This document shows positions 44,248 to 53,079 of a stretch of DNA of 64,000 nt, piece after piece. The DNA lies in the NCBI GenBank assembly GCA_009775095.1, contig VSOZ01000005.1, positions 1 through 64,000 on the forward strand, in the 5' to 3' direction. The position numbers were made by a program, and so were the translations under genes. This DNA is from Muribaculum sp. (lineage in GTDB: Bacteria > Bacteroidota > Bacteroidia > Bacteroidales > Muribaculaceae). Every line of letters starts with the position of its first letter. The first letter of the stretch is position 1. Under the pieces are notes generated by a model. The model saw only the letters and a program-made list of their open reading frames with translations. It was not told where the DNA came from and ran no database searches.

Positions 44248-45297
44248 CTATTTTATTGTAAAACGCGCTGAAATATTCCACCTATTGTCTTTGTCTCCGT
44301 CAAAATACACATTCTTATAAATGATATACTCGCCCGGAGTTATGTCATTAACCAACCGATGCAGATTCGCTTTCATAAATTCGCTGCTTGCTCCGGCATG
44401 AAGTCCGTACAACGGCATATTCCAGATACCTCCCTGATACAATTCCTCCCAACGGCCGTCGATTTTACGGGCAACGGTATAGGGTGTGCCGTAACAAAGA
44501 GTCCTGTCGCTCTTATTATGGATAAAGAACGTAACTTCCGATATTGTATCGGGATATACTTCGGCATCGGTAGTCATACTTACTCCTAATGTATCGGTAA
44601 TTATCGGACCGCTATAAACATTAGGTCGAGACCGACCGTTAAACCTCAATGCGGAATAGCTCAACACTTTTTTATAGAAACGCTCGTGAAACTCGGGTGT
44701 ATCGTGTCGTAGCTCAATGTCGATAGTATCGTTTGCCGCCACACCCCAAGCACATATATTGGCTGTTATCGTATCATCCTTTTCTGTATTTTCAGCGCTA
44801 AAATAATCCATTATAATGCCGTTGTTCAGACGTCTGACAACATCCTTGCCGCTTAACACTTCAAAACCGGTACGGACGGTATCGCCATCTTCCCCAACAC
44901 GGAGTACTCTGTAAACGCAGGGCACCAATGGAGCCGAAGCCTTGAGTGTGATATGTTGTGTATGACAACAAGAATCATCCGTTACGATTTTGCCGTATGA
45001 GACACCGGTTATGGAGTCAAGGGCCACATTAATCCACAAGGAGTCACGCATAATCTCCAGCTTATATGCGTCATCATCATTAAAATGACGACCTGAAGGG
45101 CTGATTGCATTTACATTCACGATTTGTGTTGATGCCGGATAATAATCCCAAACCGATTTTATCGTTATCGGCTCGTCAGCAGTTAACGCAATGCTGTCGG
45201 TACCCGATGGCGCGTCACCGGCTGTCTCAGTGTTTTTTCTGCAACTTATGCATGTCAGCATAAGTAAAATCGTACTCCATAATATATAGCTCTTCAT
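44248..45297 (-). CDS. Lipoprotein with C-terminal Ig-like domain (Big_14-like)
   Basis: 349 residues from ATG 45297. Lipoprotein signal with LTCISC (Cys about 19). The N-terminal two thirds are unrecognised. The C-terminal part (about 240-349) reads like the Ig-like domain found in many gut-bacterial exported proteins: VSMTTDAEVYPDTISEVTF, then NKSDRTLCYGTPYTVARKIDGRWEEL and TPGEYIIYKNV. Cys pair DSCCH near the middle. Function unknown. It precedes the LysR gene by 4 nt. Confidence 0.7.
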   Translation of the reverse strand: MKSYILWSTILLMLTCISCRKNTETAGDAPSGTDSIALTADEPITIKSVWDYYPASTQIVNVNAISPSGRHFNDDDAYKLEIMRDSLWINVALDSITGVSYGKIVTDDSCCHTQHITLKASAPLVPCVYRVLRVGEDGDTVRTGFEVLSGKDVVRRLNNGIIMDYFSAENTEKDDTITANICAWGVAANDTIDIELRHDTPEFHERFYKKVLSYSALRFNGRSRPNVYSGPIITDTLGVSMTTDAEVYPDTISEVTFFIHNKSDRTLCYGTPYTVARKIDGRWEELYQGGIWNMPLYGLHAGASSEFMKANLHRLVNDITPGEYIIYKNVYFDGDKDNRWNISARFTIK

Positions 45298-45344
45298 AAC
45301 GTGTTGGATATTGTATTCATACAAAAATAGCAATTCCTTGAATA

Positions 45345-45830
45345 TTAACCGCGCGTAGCCGTAAAAGATTTGCGCTTAAACAAAAAGATCGGTATCATTT
45401 GGCCGAGCACCATTGCGAAAACTACAAACGCGCATGTAACTGCATTAAATTCAAGCAAATAGGCATAATGTGTAAAGTCCGCTTCGCTTGTCTGCCCGAA
45501 CATCATCAGGAAAGCTTGCAGTGCTTTGTATGCATATATGCCCGGTATCATAGGCAGCAGTGACGGATAAGCAAATGTCTCGGGCGGACATTTTACCTTT
45601 GGTGCAAACCATATGGCGAGACATCCGATGACAAATGCACTTACAAAGCTACCCCACACGAGGTGAAGGCCGCCCAACGACACAAGACAATAACGTAGCG
45701 CATGACCGACAGCGGCAATAAGAGCACAATACTTAAAGGCTACTTTTGGCGGATTGCTTATAGCGGCAAATCCGATAGCGGCAATTGCGGCAAACACGGC
45801 ATCTTCAATTATTGCAAGTAAAATCTCCAT
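45345..45830 (-). CDS. Threonine/serine exporter, C-terminal subunit (ThrE_2-like)
   Basis: 161 residues from ATG 45830. Five predicted membrane helices, with LLPMIPGIYAYKALQAF matching the conserved second half of ThrE exporters. Works with the adjacent larger subunit to export serine/threonine or related metabolites. Starts 2 nt after that gene's stop, so the two are translationally coupled. Confidence 0.87.
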   Translation of the reverse strand: MEILLAIIEDAVFAAIAAIGFAAISNPPKVAFKYCALIAAVGHALRYCLVSLGGLHLVWGSFVSAFVIGCLAIWFAPKVKCPPETFAYPSLLPMIPGIYAYKALQAFLMMFGQTSEADFTHYAYLLEFNAVTCAFVVFAMVLGQMIPIFLFKRKSFTATRG

Positions 45831-45832
45831 AA

Positions 45833-46609
45833 TTAAAAAACATTCATGTTCATCGTCAGAAAACCCAAAGTAAGACCGGCCGCTATGCATCCGGTGAGTA
45901 TCACAGCCTGCATCATACGGCTGAAGAAGCACAGGTAATGTCCGTCAAGCATGTCGCTTACTGAATTTATGTAAGGTATACCCGGTATAAGATACAGCAC
46001 ACTTGTACCAATGGCTATGTCGGGAGTAGATGTACAATCAAATATATATCCGGCAGTGCCTATGATGGCGGAAAGATATGACGCTATTATGACGGTTACA
46101 CGCAGGTCAACACCATTGGCAAGACAGATGTTTTTCACCGTATAGCCCAACAACGTTGCAAAAGCCACTATACCCATCGCTATCGGATCACCGCCAAACA
46201 GACGACAAAACGAGGCATTGGCAAGCACTACGAGCAGCATGACCGTCCAGATGCTCATCTTCGGCAGATGCTTTATCTTATCAATCACTGACGTAGCGTC
46301 GGATAATGACATTTTTCCGTCGGCTACTTTCCAACTTAAGCGGCTCATCAGTGAGTTGGCGTTGTAACTGACCGATATAGGGCCTATGGCCGATGTATAT
46401 AGCGCGTAATTGTCGTTATCCAATCCGGTCACGGCTACCGATACATGTTTAGGAAATATAGTTATGTCAGCCTTATAGCCGAAACGCATGGCCATACGGC
46501 TGACATTTTTGGTAATTCTTATACATGTGGCGCCGTAGCTCCATAGGCAAGAAGAATAAATAGCCAGAAAACGGCTTGCCTCTTCGGCTTCAGTCCTCGC
46601 AGTCATCAT
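45833..46609 (-). CDS. Threonine/serine exporter, N-terminal subunit (ThrE family)
   Basis: About 258 residues from ATG 46609 (a second ATG follows at 46606). The soluble N-terminal part (about 1-115) has the ThrE hallmark GATCIRITKNVSRMAMRFGYKAD; five helices follow, with VLYLIPGIPYINSVSDML. In many bacteria both halves are one protein; here they are split. The start overlaps the end of a 57-residue membrane protein gene. Confidence 0.88.
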   Translation of the reverse strand: MMTARTEAEEASRFLAIYSSCLWSYGATCIRITKNVSRMAMRFGYKADITIFPKHVSVAVTGLDNDNYALYTSAIGPISVSYNANSLMSRLSWKVADGKMSLSDATSVIDKIKHLPKMSIWTVMLLVVLANASFCRLFGGDPIAMGIVAFATLLGYTVKNICLANGVDLRVTVIIASYLSAIIGTAGYIFDCTSTPDIAIGTSVLYLIPGIPYINSVSDMLDGHYLCFFSRMMQAVILTGCIAAGLTLGFLTMNMNVF

Positions 46610-46763
46610 CGTCGCAGTAGATATCGTAATGATCAATATCTATATAATGAAAATGCCGGCCCCTAAGTTTATCGGCATTATAAATAAAGTAACCGATGAC
46701 GGCTATTACAGCTATACCCACAATAATAAACCAGAATAACATTTCAGTTGACATAATCTTCAT
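46590..46763 (-). CDS. 57-residue single-helix membrane protein with acidic His/Cys tail
   Basis: ATG at 46763, TGA at 46590-46592. One membrane helix (about 9-29, FWFIIVGIAVIAVIGYFIY), then a short basic turn and a tail rich in His, Asp, Tyr and Cys (HFHYIDIDHYDIYCDDDDCED). The last 20 nt overlap the ThrE subunit start, suggesting coupling. No family recognised. The tail could bind metal. Codon pattern and overlap support a real gene. Confidence 0.65.
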   Translation of the reverse strand: MKIMSTEMLFWFIIVGIAVIAVIGYFIYNADKLRGRHFHYIDIDHYDIYCDDDDCED

Positions 46764-46861
46764 TTTTTTTTCATCGGCAAAATAACAGATAAGTCAACCT
46801 ACATAAAGGCTGTCGGCAGCGGATTTTTTCGATAATTCCGTTCGGTTATTTCGATAGCCGG

Positions 46862-48286
46862 TTAACGAAACGGGTCCAACGACGCGATGTCGAAGTCCGC
46901 TCCATTGGCCGATAAGCTATCGGCAATCCGCGTCGTAACTTGTTTGATGCCTTCGTGCTGCATGCGCTTCTCATAGTCATGTATGTGTGTCAGGTCGGTG
47001 TCGAGAATAGACCTTGCCATAAACGATGCCACCTTGATATTTTTGCATCTGATATGGGCAAGCAGCAACAGAAGCCTATCCATCATTGTGACCATGGCTT
47101 CGCTGTCAGATGCCAGATACAAGTCATATAACGCGCATATCAAAGCATAATCGCCAAGTCTGTATAATGACTCGAACAAAGTCGTCCATTCAGGCAACGA
47201 ACCTGAATTTGTCAGGTATGACATCAGTATGTCTCGGCTCACTTTATAAGCTCCGAGTTCAAGATACTCTTTAGCCCAGTCCATCCACACATTTTCTGCC
47301 GGACTGTATCTGTAATACCGGTCAAGAGCCTTGCGGTTCAGATCTTCAAACTCTAATTCGAGCAGGTGGTCTATCAGCTCCTTGTTGTCAGGAAAACGTT
47401 CGATGTATTCCGACATCAATTCAGCGGCGTCACGTTTATATTCGTTTACCGAAGAGAGCATGAACACGTACTGATATAATAAATCGAAATCAAAAGTAAC
47501 ATCTTTGAGGAGATCGGCTCCTATGCGTATAGCCTCGTCAACACCGTCTTTCATGTTGAAGAGCACAGTCATCTTCTGAGTAAGAGCACTCGTCGACTTG
47601 GCATCTATGGCAAGAGCGTATTCGACAGCCGACAACGCGTTCACCTTATCGTCAAGATCAAAATAGCTCTGTGACAGCAATACCCAGTAAGAGGCATTGA
47701 AGGGCACCATACGTGTCAATTCCTCAAGCAGTTCCACCGCATAATTGTTGTCGCCGCGCAGATGAGCTTCTTCGCTTAACTCGTAGAGAAATGTGTCGGG
47801 ATACAGACACCGCTTCTGTATGTCGTTTTTTCGCTTTTTGAGCCAGCTGTAAAGATTATTATAACAGCATGCGCTCACAAGCTGTATTATAGTCTCGTCA
47901 TCGTAGTCAGAGTACCGGTTGAGTATGTCATCAAAAGCTTTTTCCGGGTCATTTTCACGCGACGGCGACTGCAGAAGCGCCCATAATATGGCCCATAATG
48001 CAGATTCTGTCTTATGAACCGAAGCCATATCGTAAGCTCCCTGTGCGAGCGATATCCGGTCGTAAAAATAATATCCCCGGCGTTGCGACAGCTCTTCACT
48101 GTCAGGATATATGCGAGCAGCGCTCAGAAGGACCGACAATTGCACATATTCATCGCCGTTATCAGAGGCGAAGTCATATATCTCGATTAAATCGTTTTCG
48201 TCATAATCGGAGGGTATATCACCTTTTGTCAAGTCCCTTCTGAACTGTTGGTATAATTTTCTTACACGGCGCTGTTCGCTATCCAT
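46862..48286 (-). CDS. TPR-like helical repeat protein
   Basis: 474 residues, no signal peptide or membrane helix. Mostly helical; TPR-like pairs are clear at about 165-260 (AVELLEELTRMVPFNASYWV, ALSAVEYALAIDAKSTSALT) and weaker before and after. Acidic overall and cytoplasmic. It starts 4 nt after the glnS stop and is probably co-transcribed with it. Partner unknown. Confidence 0.8.
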   Translation of the reverse strand: MDSEQRRVRKLYQQFRRDLTKGDIPSDYDENDLIEIYDFASDNGDEYVQLSVLLSAARIYPDSEELSQRRGYYFYDRISLAQGAYDMASVHKTESALWAILWALLQSPSRENDPEKAFDDILNRYSDYDDETIIQLVSACCYNNLYSWLKKRKNDIQKRCLYPDTFLYELSEEAHLRGDNNYAVELLEELTRMVPFNASYWVLLSQSYFDLDDKVNALSAVEYALAIDAKSTSALTQKMTVLFNMKDGVDEAIRIGADLLKDVTFDFDLLYQYVFMLSSVNEYKRDAAELMSEYIERFPDNKELIDHLLELEFEDLNRKALDRYYRYSPAENVWMDWAKEYLELGAYKVSRDILMSYLTNSGSLPEWTTLFESLYRLGDYALICALYDLYLASDSEAMVTMMDRLLLLLAHIRCKNIKVASFMARSILDTDLTHIHDYEKRMQHEGIKQVTTRIADSLSANGADFDIASLDPFR

Positions 48287-48290
48287 TAAT

Positions 48291-49994
48291 TTACTTTTTT
48301 TGCAGTTTCTCCCAAGTATCTTTCAATTGCATGGTGCGATTGAATACGAGGTTGTCGGGTGCTGAGTCGGGGTCAAGGGTGAAGTATCCGATGCGCTGAA
48401 ACTGGAAGTGACCGCCTACTTTCGCGTTCTCGGCCAAGAACGGCTCTACCTTTATGCCTTCAACTATTTTCAGAGAGTCGGGATTCAGCATCTCACGGAA
48501 GTCCTTGTCTTTCTCTTCGGAGGGATTCTCCACTGAGAACAGACGGTCATACAACCGGGCGGTAGCGTCGGTAGCATGTGCGGCCGATACCCAGTGCAAC
48601 GTCCCCTTGACCTTGCGCATGCTTCCGGGTAGGCCGCTACGTGTGTCGGGGTCGTATGTACAGTAAATCTCCTCAATGTTGCCGTCGGCATCTTTTTTGC
48701 ATCCCGTACATTTTATTATATAGCCGCCTTTCAGTCTTACCTCGCCGTCAGGAGCGAGACGGAAGAATTTCTTCGGCGGATTCTCCATAAAGTCATCGCG
48801 CTCTATGTATATTTCACGCGTAAACGGCATTTTATGGGTGCCGGCTGTAGGATCCTCAGGATTGTTTTCCATTTCAAGGACCTCTTCCTGTCCTTCAGGA
48901 TAATTGGTAATGATGACCTTTACGGGATTTATCACCGCCATAACACGTGTGGCCACCTTGTTAAGATCCTCTCTTACCGCATGTTCAAGCAGTGATATGC
49001 TGTTGAGAGCCTCAAATTTGGTATAGCCTATCATGTTTATGAAGTTCTTGATGGAAGCGGGTGTAAAGCCGCGGCGACGCATACCCGATATAGTCGGCAT
49101 TCGCGGATCATCCCATCCTGCCACCAATCCCTCTTTCACGAGTTGAAGCAGCTTACGCTTGCTCATCACTGTGTAAGTGAGGTTCAATCGGTTAAACTCT
49201 ATCTGTCGCGGGCAATAGCTCTCATCGGCAAGTTCTTTTACGAAATACTCATAGAGCGGACGGTGAGGCACAAACTCCAATGTACAGATGGAGTGAGTGA
49301 CACCCTCGAAATAATCGCTCTGACCGTGGGCGAAGTCATACATGGGATATACTTTCCATGTCGTTCCGGTGCGATGATGCGGATACTTTATGATACGGTA
49401 CATTATCGGGTCGCGGAAGTGCATGTTGGGCGAAGCCATGTCTATCTTGGCTCGCAGCACGTAAGTGCCCTCGTCAAACTCGCCGGCATTCATGCGGGTA
49501 AACAGGTCAAGATTCTCCTCTATCGGTCGATCGCGGTAAGGCGAGTTCACACCGGGCTGTGTAGGAGTACCCTTCTGCTCGGCAATCTGCTCCGATGTCT
49601 GATGATCTACATACGCTTTACCCTCCTTTATCATGCGCACGGCAAGGTCATAAAGCTGAGGGAAATAATCGCTCGCGTAGTACTCGCGGTCGCCCCAGTC
49701 AAAGCCGAGCCAGTGGATGTCTTCCCTTATCGAGTCGACATATTCGACATCTTCTTTTGTAGGGTTTGTATCATCGAAGCGCAAATTGCATGTTCCGCCA
49801 AATTTTTCTGCAATACCGAAATCCATGCAGATAGCCTTGGCATGACCTATGTGCAGGTATCCGTTAGGCTCCGGCGGGAAACGTGTATTGAGCCGTCCGC
49901 CGTTTTTCCCGGCCTCGAGATCGTCATGTACTATTTGCTCGACAAAGTTCAAGCCGCCTTTCTCTTCATTGATTTCTTCTGATATTTCAGCCAT
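48291..49994 (-). CDS. glnS: Glutamine--tRNA ligase
   Basis: 567-residue class I aminoacyl-tRNA synthetase charging tRNA-Gln. HIGH-type motif PEPNGYLHIGHAKAI (about 41-55), KMSKS-type motif VMSKRKL (about 273), and the C-terminal beta-barrel anticodon domain with DPDTRSGLPGSMRKVKGTLHWV. Length is typical. Presence of GlnRS implies direct Gln-tRNA synthesis. The divergent RHS gene begins 260 nt away. Confidence 0.98.
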   Translation of the reverse strand: MAEISEEINEEKGGLNFVEQIVHDDLEAGKNGGRLNTRFPPEPNGYLHIGHAKAICMDFGIAEKFGGTCNLRFDDTNPTKEDVEYVDSIREDIHWLGFDWGDREYYASDYFPQLYDLAVRMIKEGKAYVDHQTSEQIAEQKGTPTQPGVNSPYRDRPIEENLDLFTRMNAGEFDEGTYVLRAKIDMASPNMHFRDPIMYRIIKYPHHRTGTTWKVYPMYDFAHGQSDYFEGVTHSICTLEFVPHRPLYEYFVKELADESYCPRQIEFNRLNLTYTVMSKRKLLQLVKEGLVAGWDDPRMPTISGMRRRGFTPASIKNFINMIGYTKFEALNSISLLEHAVREDLNKVATRVMAVINPVKVIITNYPEGQEEVLEMENNPEDPTAGTHKMPFTREIYIERDDFMENPPKKFFRLAPDGEVRLKGGYIIKCTGCKKDADGNIEEIYCTYDPDTRSGLPGSMRKVKGTLHWVSAAHATDATARLYDRLFSVENPSEEKDKDFREMLNPDSLKIVEGIKVEPFLAENAKVGGHFQFQRIGYFTLDPDSAPDNLVFNRTMQLKDTWEKLQKK

Positions 49995-50023
49995 AGTGAT
50001 TAATGAGTTGAATTATTATATTA

Positions 50024-50055
50024 CAAAATTAGTCATTATCTTTTTATCATCGCAA
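50024..50055 (-). promoter_or_regulatory. Promoter of glnS
   Basis: On the minus strand: TTG, 21 nt, then TAATTTTG, 29 nt before the glnS start. Confidence 0.65.
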
Positions 50056-50157
50056 TTTTATTTGAAAAAACATAACGTCATCCTGCCGCCCAATCCGCAT
50101 ACAACGTCAAGTCACTTCTATTCTGACGTAAATGCATAACTATTTTCCCTCAATTAG

Positions 50158-50188
50158 TTGCAAATTACAATCTGATTACGTACATTTG
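50158..50188 (+). promoter_or_regulatory. Promoter of the orphan RHS gene
   Basis: TTG, 20 nt, then TACATTTG, an exact -33/-7 fit about 65 nt before the likely ATG at 50254. It shows the short RHS gene is expressed on its own rather than being the tail of a longer one. Confidence 0.7.
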
Positions 50189-50253
50189 CGATAATAACCA
50201 ACTTGTCGCAACCAAATACCTATAATACCCACTCCTCCTTAACCTCCCCTCCC

Positions 50254-51570
50254 ATGAACACTCCTCCCCACATATTTACGAGCGGGGGCAGCTTTACTCC
50301 CTACTACGCTTTTGCCGATGCACAGGGCAGTATCGTATCGGTTGCCGACGCCGAGGGCAACAAGGTTTTCTCGGCAGAATATGATGCTTGGGGAGTGCCC
50401 GCTATCGGGCTCAACACCATAGGGCTGCAGCGAGGTTATTCGGGCCATGAACATCATCACGAGTTCGGAATAATCAATATGAACGGTCGCCTATATGATC
50501 CGGTGTTGGGGCGCTTTTTCTCAACCGACAACTACGTACAGGCGCCCACGGAGAGCCAGAGTTTCAACCGTTACAGCTACTGCCTGAACAATCCGTTGAA
50601 GTATCGCGACGCCTCGGGCGAGTGGTTCGGCATCGACGACCTGATCGTGTCGGCTATATCAGTAGTGACCGGTTATCTGCAAAGCGGCTTCACCACGGGC
50701 CATTGGGGCATGTCGTCAATCAAGCGTGGCATTTCGGCCGGTCTGTCGGGCTGGCTGGGCTACAATACGGGTGGAGCCTCGATGGGGCTTGCCGGTGGTT
50801 CTGTGGGCAATTACCTGAAGTACTCGGTAGCCAACTGCATAGCCAACCACCCTATGCTCTCCATACCTATACCGATAAACGACCATGTTAACTTGTCGCT
50901 ATCGCCGGCCTTCTCAATAGGCCCCAACGGACTTACGGCGGGTGTTTCGGCCATGGCTTCCATGCAGTTCGGCGGTTGGTCGTTCGCTCTTTCAGCCGGA
51001 GCGAGCAACAAGTATGTCGGCGGCGACTTCTCGTTCGCTTACGACGGCTGGGGTGCCGGCTACGGCCTCACCCACTACTACTCCGAAACCGTTCAGGGCA
51101 ACCGTCTCGGCTCTCAAAACGTAGGCACAATCTCGCTCCTACTGAGAGGCGTATCAATCCGAGTCTCCAATGACCTTTTCGCCGGTGGCGGACATGACCG
51201 TTGGCGCAGCAGTGCCGTAGAGATTGGTTTCAAAGACTTCACTATTGGTACATATGTAAATACAAATGATGGTAAAGTGGAATCTGGATATAGTGAAACT
51301 AATAGAATAAAAGATAATCAAAATATGGAAACAGGCCAAGAAAAGCCGGAAGTATGGAGTAACGGAGCCGTGTTTAGTGCTCCATTTTGGATAGGTTTTA
51401 AGTCAGGGAATAAAATACAACGATTCGGTATTAGTCACAAACTTGTACAAAATATCACACAAAACATGATCCACGAAAAAATAAATACTCCCAAATTTAA
51501 AAATTATAATAACATGACACAAGGATTTTTTTATCAAAATGGATACAATTCGCCAATAAGTATTTGGTGA
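50254..51570 (+). CDS. Orphan RHS core protein with a polymorphic-toxin-type-23-like C-terminus
   Basis: 438 residues from ATG 50254; a TTG at 50203 is in frame but less likely. No signal peptide. The N-terminal 125 residues are the RHS-associated core: FADAQGSIVSV, YSGHEHHHEFGIINMNGRLYD, LGRFFSTDNYVQ, FNRYSYCLNNPL. Downstream, a glycine-rich beta-repetitive region with LSLSPAFSIGPNGL and GGHDRWRSSAVEIGFKDFTIG resembles polymorphic toxin domain 23 (assignment from memory). The long RHS repeat barrel and any delivery domain are missing, so this is a free-standing tip. Base composition turns AT-rich from about 51240. Four paralogous lipoproteins follow. Confidence 0.85.
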   Translation: MNTPPHIFTSGGSFTPYYAFADAQGSIVSVADAEGNKVFSAEYDAWGVPAIGLNTIGLQRGYSGHEHHHEFGIINMNGRLYDPVLGRFFSTDNYVQAPTESQSFNRYSYCLNNPLKYRDASGEWFGIDDLIVSAISVVTGYLQSGFTTGHWGMSSIKRGISAGLSGWLGYNTGGASMGLAGGSVGNYLKYSVANCIANHPMLSIPIPINDHVNLSLSPAFSIGPNGLTAGVSAMASMQFGGWSFALSAGASNKYVGGDFSFAYDGWGAGYGLTHYYSETVQGNRLGSQNVGTISLLLRGVSIRVSNDLFAGGGHDRWRSSAVEIGFKDFTIGTYVNTNDGKVESGYSETNRIKDNQNMETGQEKPEVWSNGAVFSAPFWIGFKSGNKIQRFGISHKLVQNITQNMIHEKINTPKFKNYNNMTQGFFYQNGYNSPISIW

Positions 51571-51609
51571 TTAATTAAATTGTTAATAATAAGTAATACG
51601 CTTAATTTA

Positions 51610-52278
51610 ATGAAACTAATGAGTATTGGTTTTTCATTTTTGAGAACGATAGCAATCATATTAAGTATGATTACGATGTTGACCGGTTGTGGACTTTTTT
51701 ATACGAGAAAGGATTTTAATCGTAAAAGCCCTACAGTGCTATTTGCAACAGATGCAGATACACGAATCGAAGAAAAGCTGAATATTAATGGATATTATTA
51801 TGCAAAAGAGTCTAATAGTATATTCATTTTATATAAAGATCAAACTTGCATATCGTATTACTTTAAGAACGAGCTTAGTGACTTAAAAGGATTGCCACTT
51901 AGAGACCTCGGTTTGCTCGTTTCAAGAAAGCCCGGTAATTTGGCTTTATGGAATAAGTATAACGGTATTTATACTATATCAGGGGATACATTGACAATCG
52001 ATTTTTATGAAAGGAACAATATAATGTATATTCAGACTTGGCTGGAATTTTGTACTGATAAATTTGAAATTTTAGATAAAAATACGTTAAGACTTTTTCA
52101 ACGTATAGATGAAGATGGAAAAGAGTTTAACGGTGACGTCGAATATAAATTTACACCGCTTAAAATAGTTCCGGACCCATATAATAATGATTTGAAAAAG
52201 AAAAAATGGATGTGGAAATACAAGGAAGACTGGGACGCCTATAAAAAAGAACTCAAACAACATAAAAAGCATCATTAA
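51610..52278 (+). CDS. Tandem lipoprotein 1 of the RHS island, candidate immunity protein
   Basis: 222 residues from ATG 51610 (the upstream TTG at 51580 is less likely). Lipobox TMLTGC, Cys27. Shares with the next three genes a common layout: a KxxINGYYY segment, FILYKDQTCISYYFKN, GIYTISGDTLTIDFYE, a FEILDKNTLRLF strand, and the C-terminal KKKWMWKYKEDWDAYKKELK coiled tail. No known family recognised. It lies 39 nt after the RHS stop, the usual place for an immunity gene. AT-rich. Confidence 0.8.
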   Translation: MKLMSIGFSFLRTIAIILSMITMLTGCGLFYTRKDFNRKSPTVLFATDADTRIEEKLNINGYYYAKESNSIFILYKDQTCISYYFKNELSDLKGLPLRDLGLLVSRKPGNLALWNKYNGIYTISGDTLTIDFYERNNIMYIQTWLEFCTDKFEILDKNTLRLFQRIDEDGKEFNGDVEYKFTPLKIVPDPYNNDLKKKKWMWKYKEDWDAYKKELKQHKKHH

Positions 52279-52290
52279 AAATGATAGATT

Positions 52291-53025
52291 ATGAGAATAT
52301 ATAGAAATATATTGTATTTGGTCATTATTATAAGCATGGCCGGATGTTCCTTATATGACTCCGGTCATAACTATAAACCTAAGTGCGACAAAACGCTATT
52401 GTCGGCTGCCTACCTCACCCATATTTATGATAAAATTAATATTAACGGTTATTATTGTCGTGCCGACAAACCTAACCGAGGGTATATATTTTATTCCGAC
52501 GGTACATGTGTATCTTTTGATTTTAAGGACCAGTTCTGTGATACTATAGGATATTCTCTGACACAATTGATGCCATATATCTATACTATGCCTGATGTTA
52601 TGTATTATAAAATATATGATACATTCGTATCCTCCGGTGGAGCTTATAAAATAGATAATAATATCATAAAAGCCGATTTTTACATAAAACGCCTAAACGG
52701 GTTTTTAGCTCGACCTTATTGGGAAATATACAGCCAGCAATTTGATATAGTGGATAAAAGCACATTATGTCTATCTAAAAATATAGTTTATGATAAAACA
52801 GGAACAGATACCATAGATACTAATCTGTTATATAAGTTTGTACCTGTTGATACTATCCCGCCTTCTTTTTATGTAGAGGCTCGTAAAAAGAAATGGCTTT
52901 GGGATAATAAAGACGACTGGAAAGCCTATAAACAAGAATTAAAGGCTTACAAACGCGAGCTAAAAGCCCGTAAGGACAGCATTGACAATTTTCAAAAGTC
53001 CCAAATAAAGGAAAGTAATCAATAG
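52291..53025 (+). CDS. Tandem lipoprotein 2 of the RHS island, candidate immunity protein
   Basis: 244 residues, lipobox SMAGC (Cys19). Same family as its neighbours: KININGYYC, YIFYSDGTCVSFDFKD, GGAYKIDNNIIKADFY, FDIVDKSTLCLS, YKFVPVDTIPPSF and the tail KKKWLWDNKDDWKAYKQELKA continuing KAYKRELKARKDSI. Starts 12 nt after lipoprotein 1. Directly after its stop lies a 12-codon copy of the RHS C-terminus. AT-rich. Confidence 0.8.
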   Translation: MRIYRNILYLVIIISMAGCSLYDSGHNYKPKCDKTLLSAAYLTHIYDKININGYYCRADKPNRGYIFYSDGTCVSFDFKDQFCDTIGYSLTQLMPYIYTMPDVMYYKIYDTFVSSGGAYKIDNNIIKADFYIKRLNGFLARPYWEIYSQQFDIVDKSTLCLSKNIVYDKTGTDTIDTNLLYKFVPVDTIPPSFYVEARKKKWLWDNKDDWKAYKQELKAYKRELKARKDSIDNFQKSQIKESNQ

Positions 53026-53026
53026 T

Positions 53027-53068
53027 ATTTATCAGAATGGATATAATTCTCCGATAAGTATCTGGTAA
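53027..53068 (+). pseudogene. Remnant of a second RHS tip C-terminus
   Basis: Reads I-YQNGYNSPISIW-stop, identical in its 12 residues to the end of the RHS protein (stop at 51570). The two DNA copies differ in five of the 12 codons (CAA/CAG, TAC/TAT, TCG/TCT, CCA/CCG, ATT/ATC) plus the stop (TGA/TAA), and all the changes are synonymous. The frame has no start and is closed at 53006-53008 upstream, so only the tail of a lost toxin gene remains. Confidence 0.8.
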
Positions 53069-53079
53069 TAGTTGTATTT

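Noticed and set aside
49143..49982. Long (279-codon) frame antisense to glnS
   Set aside because: Mirror of a strongly conserved gene; translation has no coherent domain and many Cys/His in odd runs.
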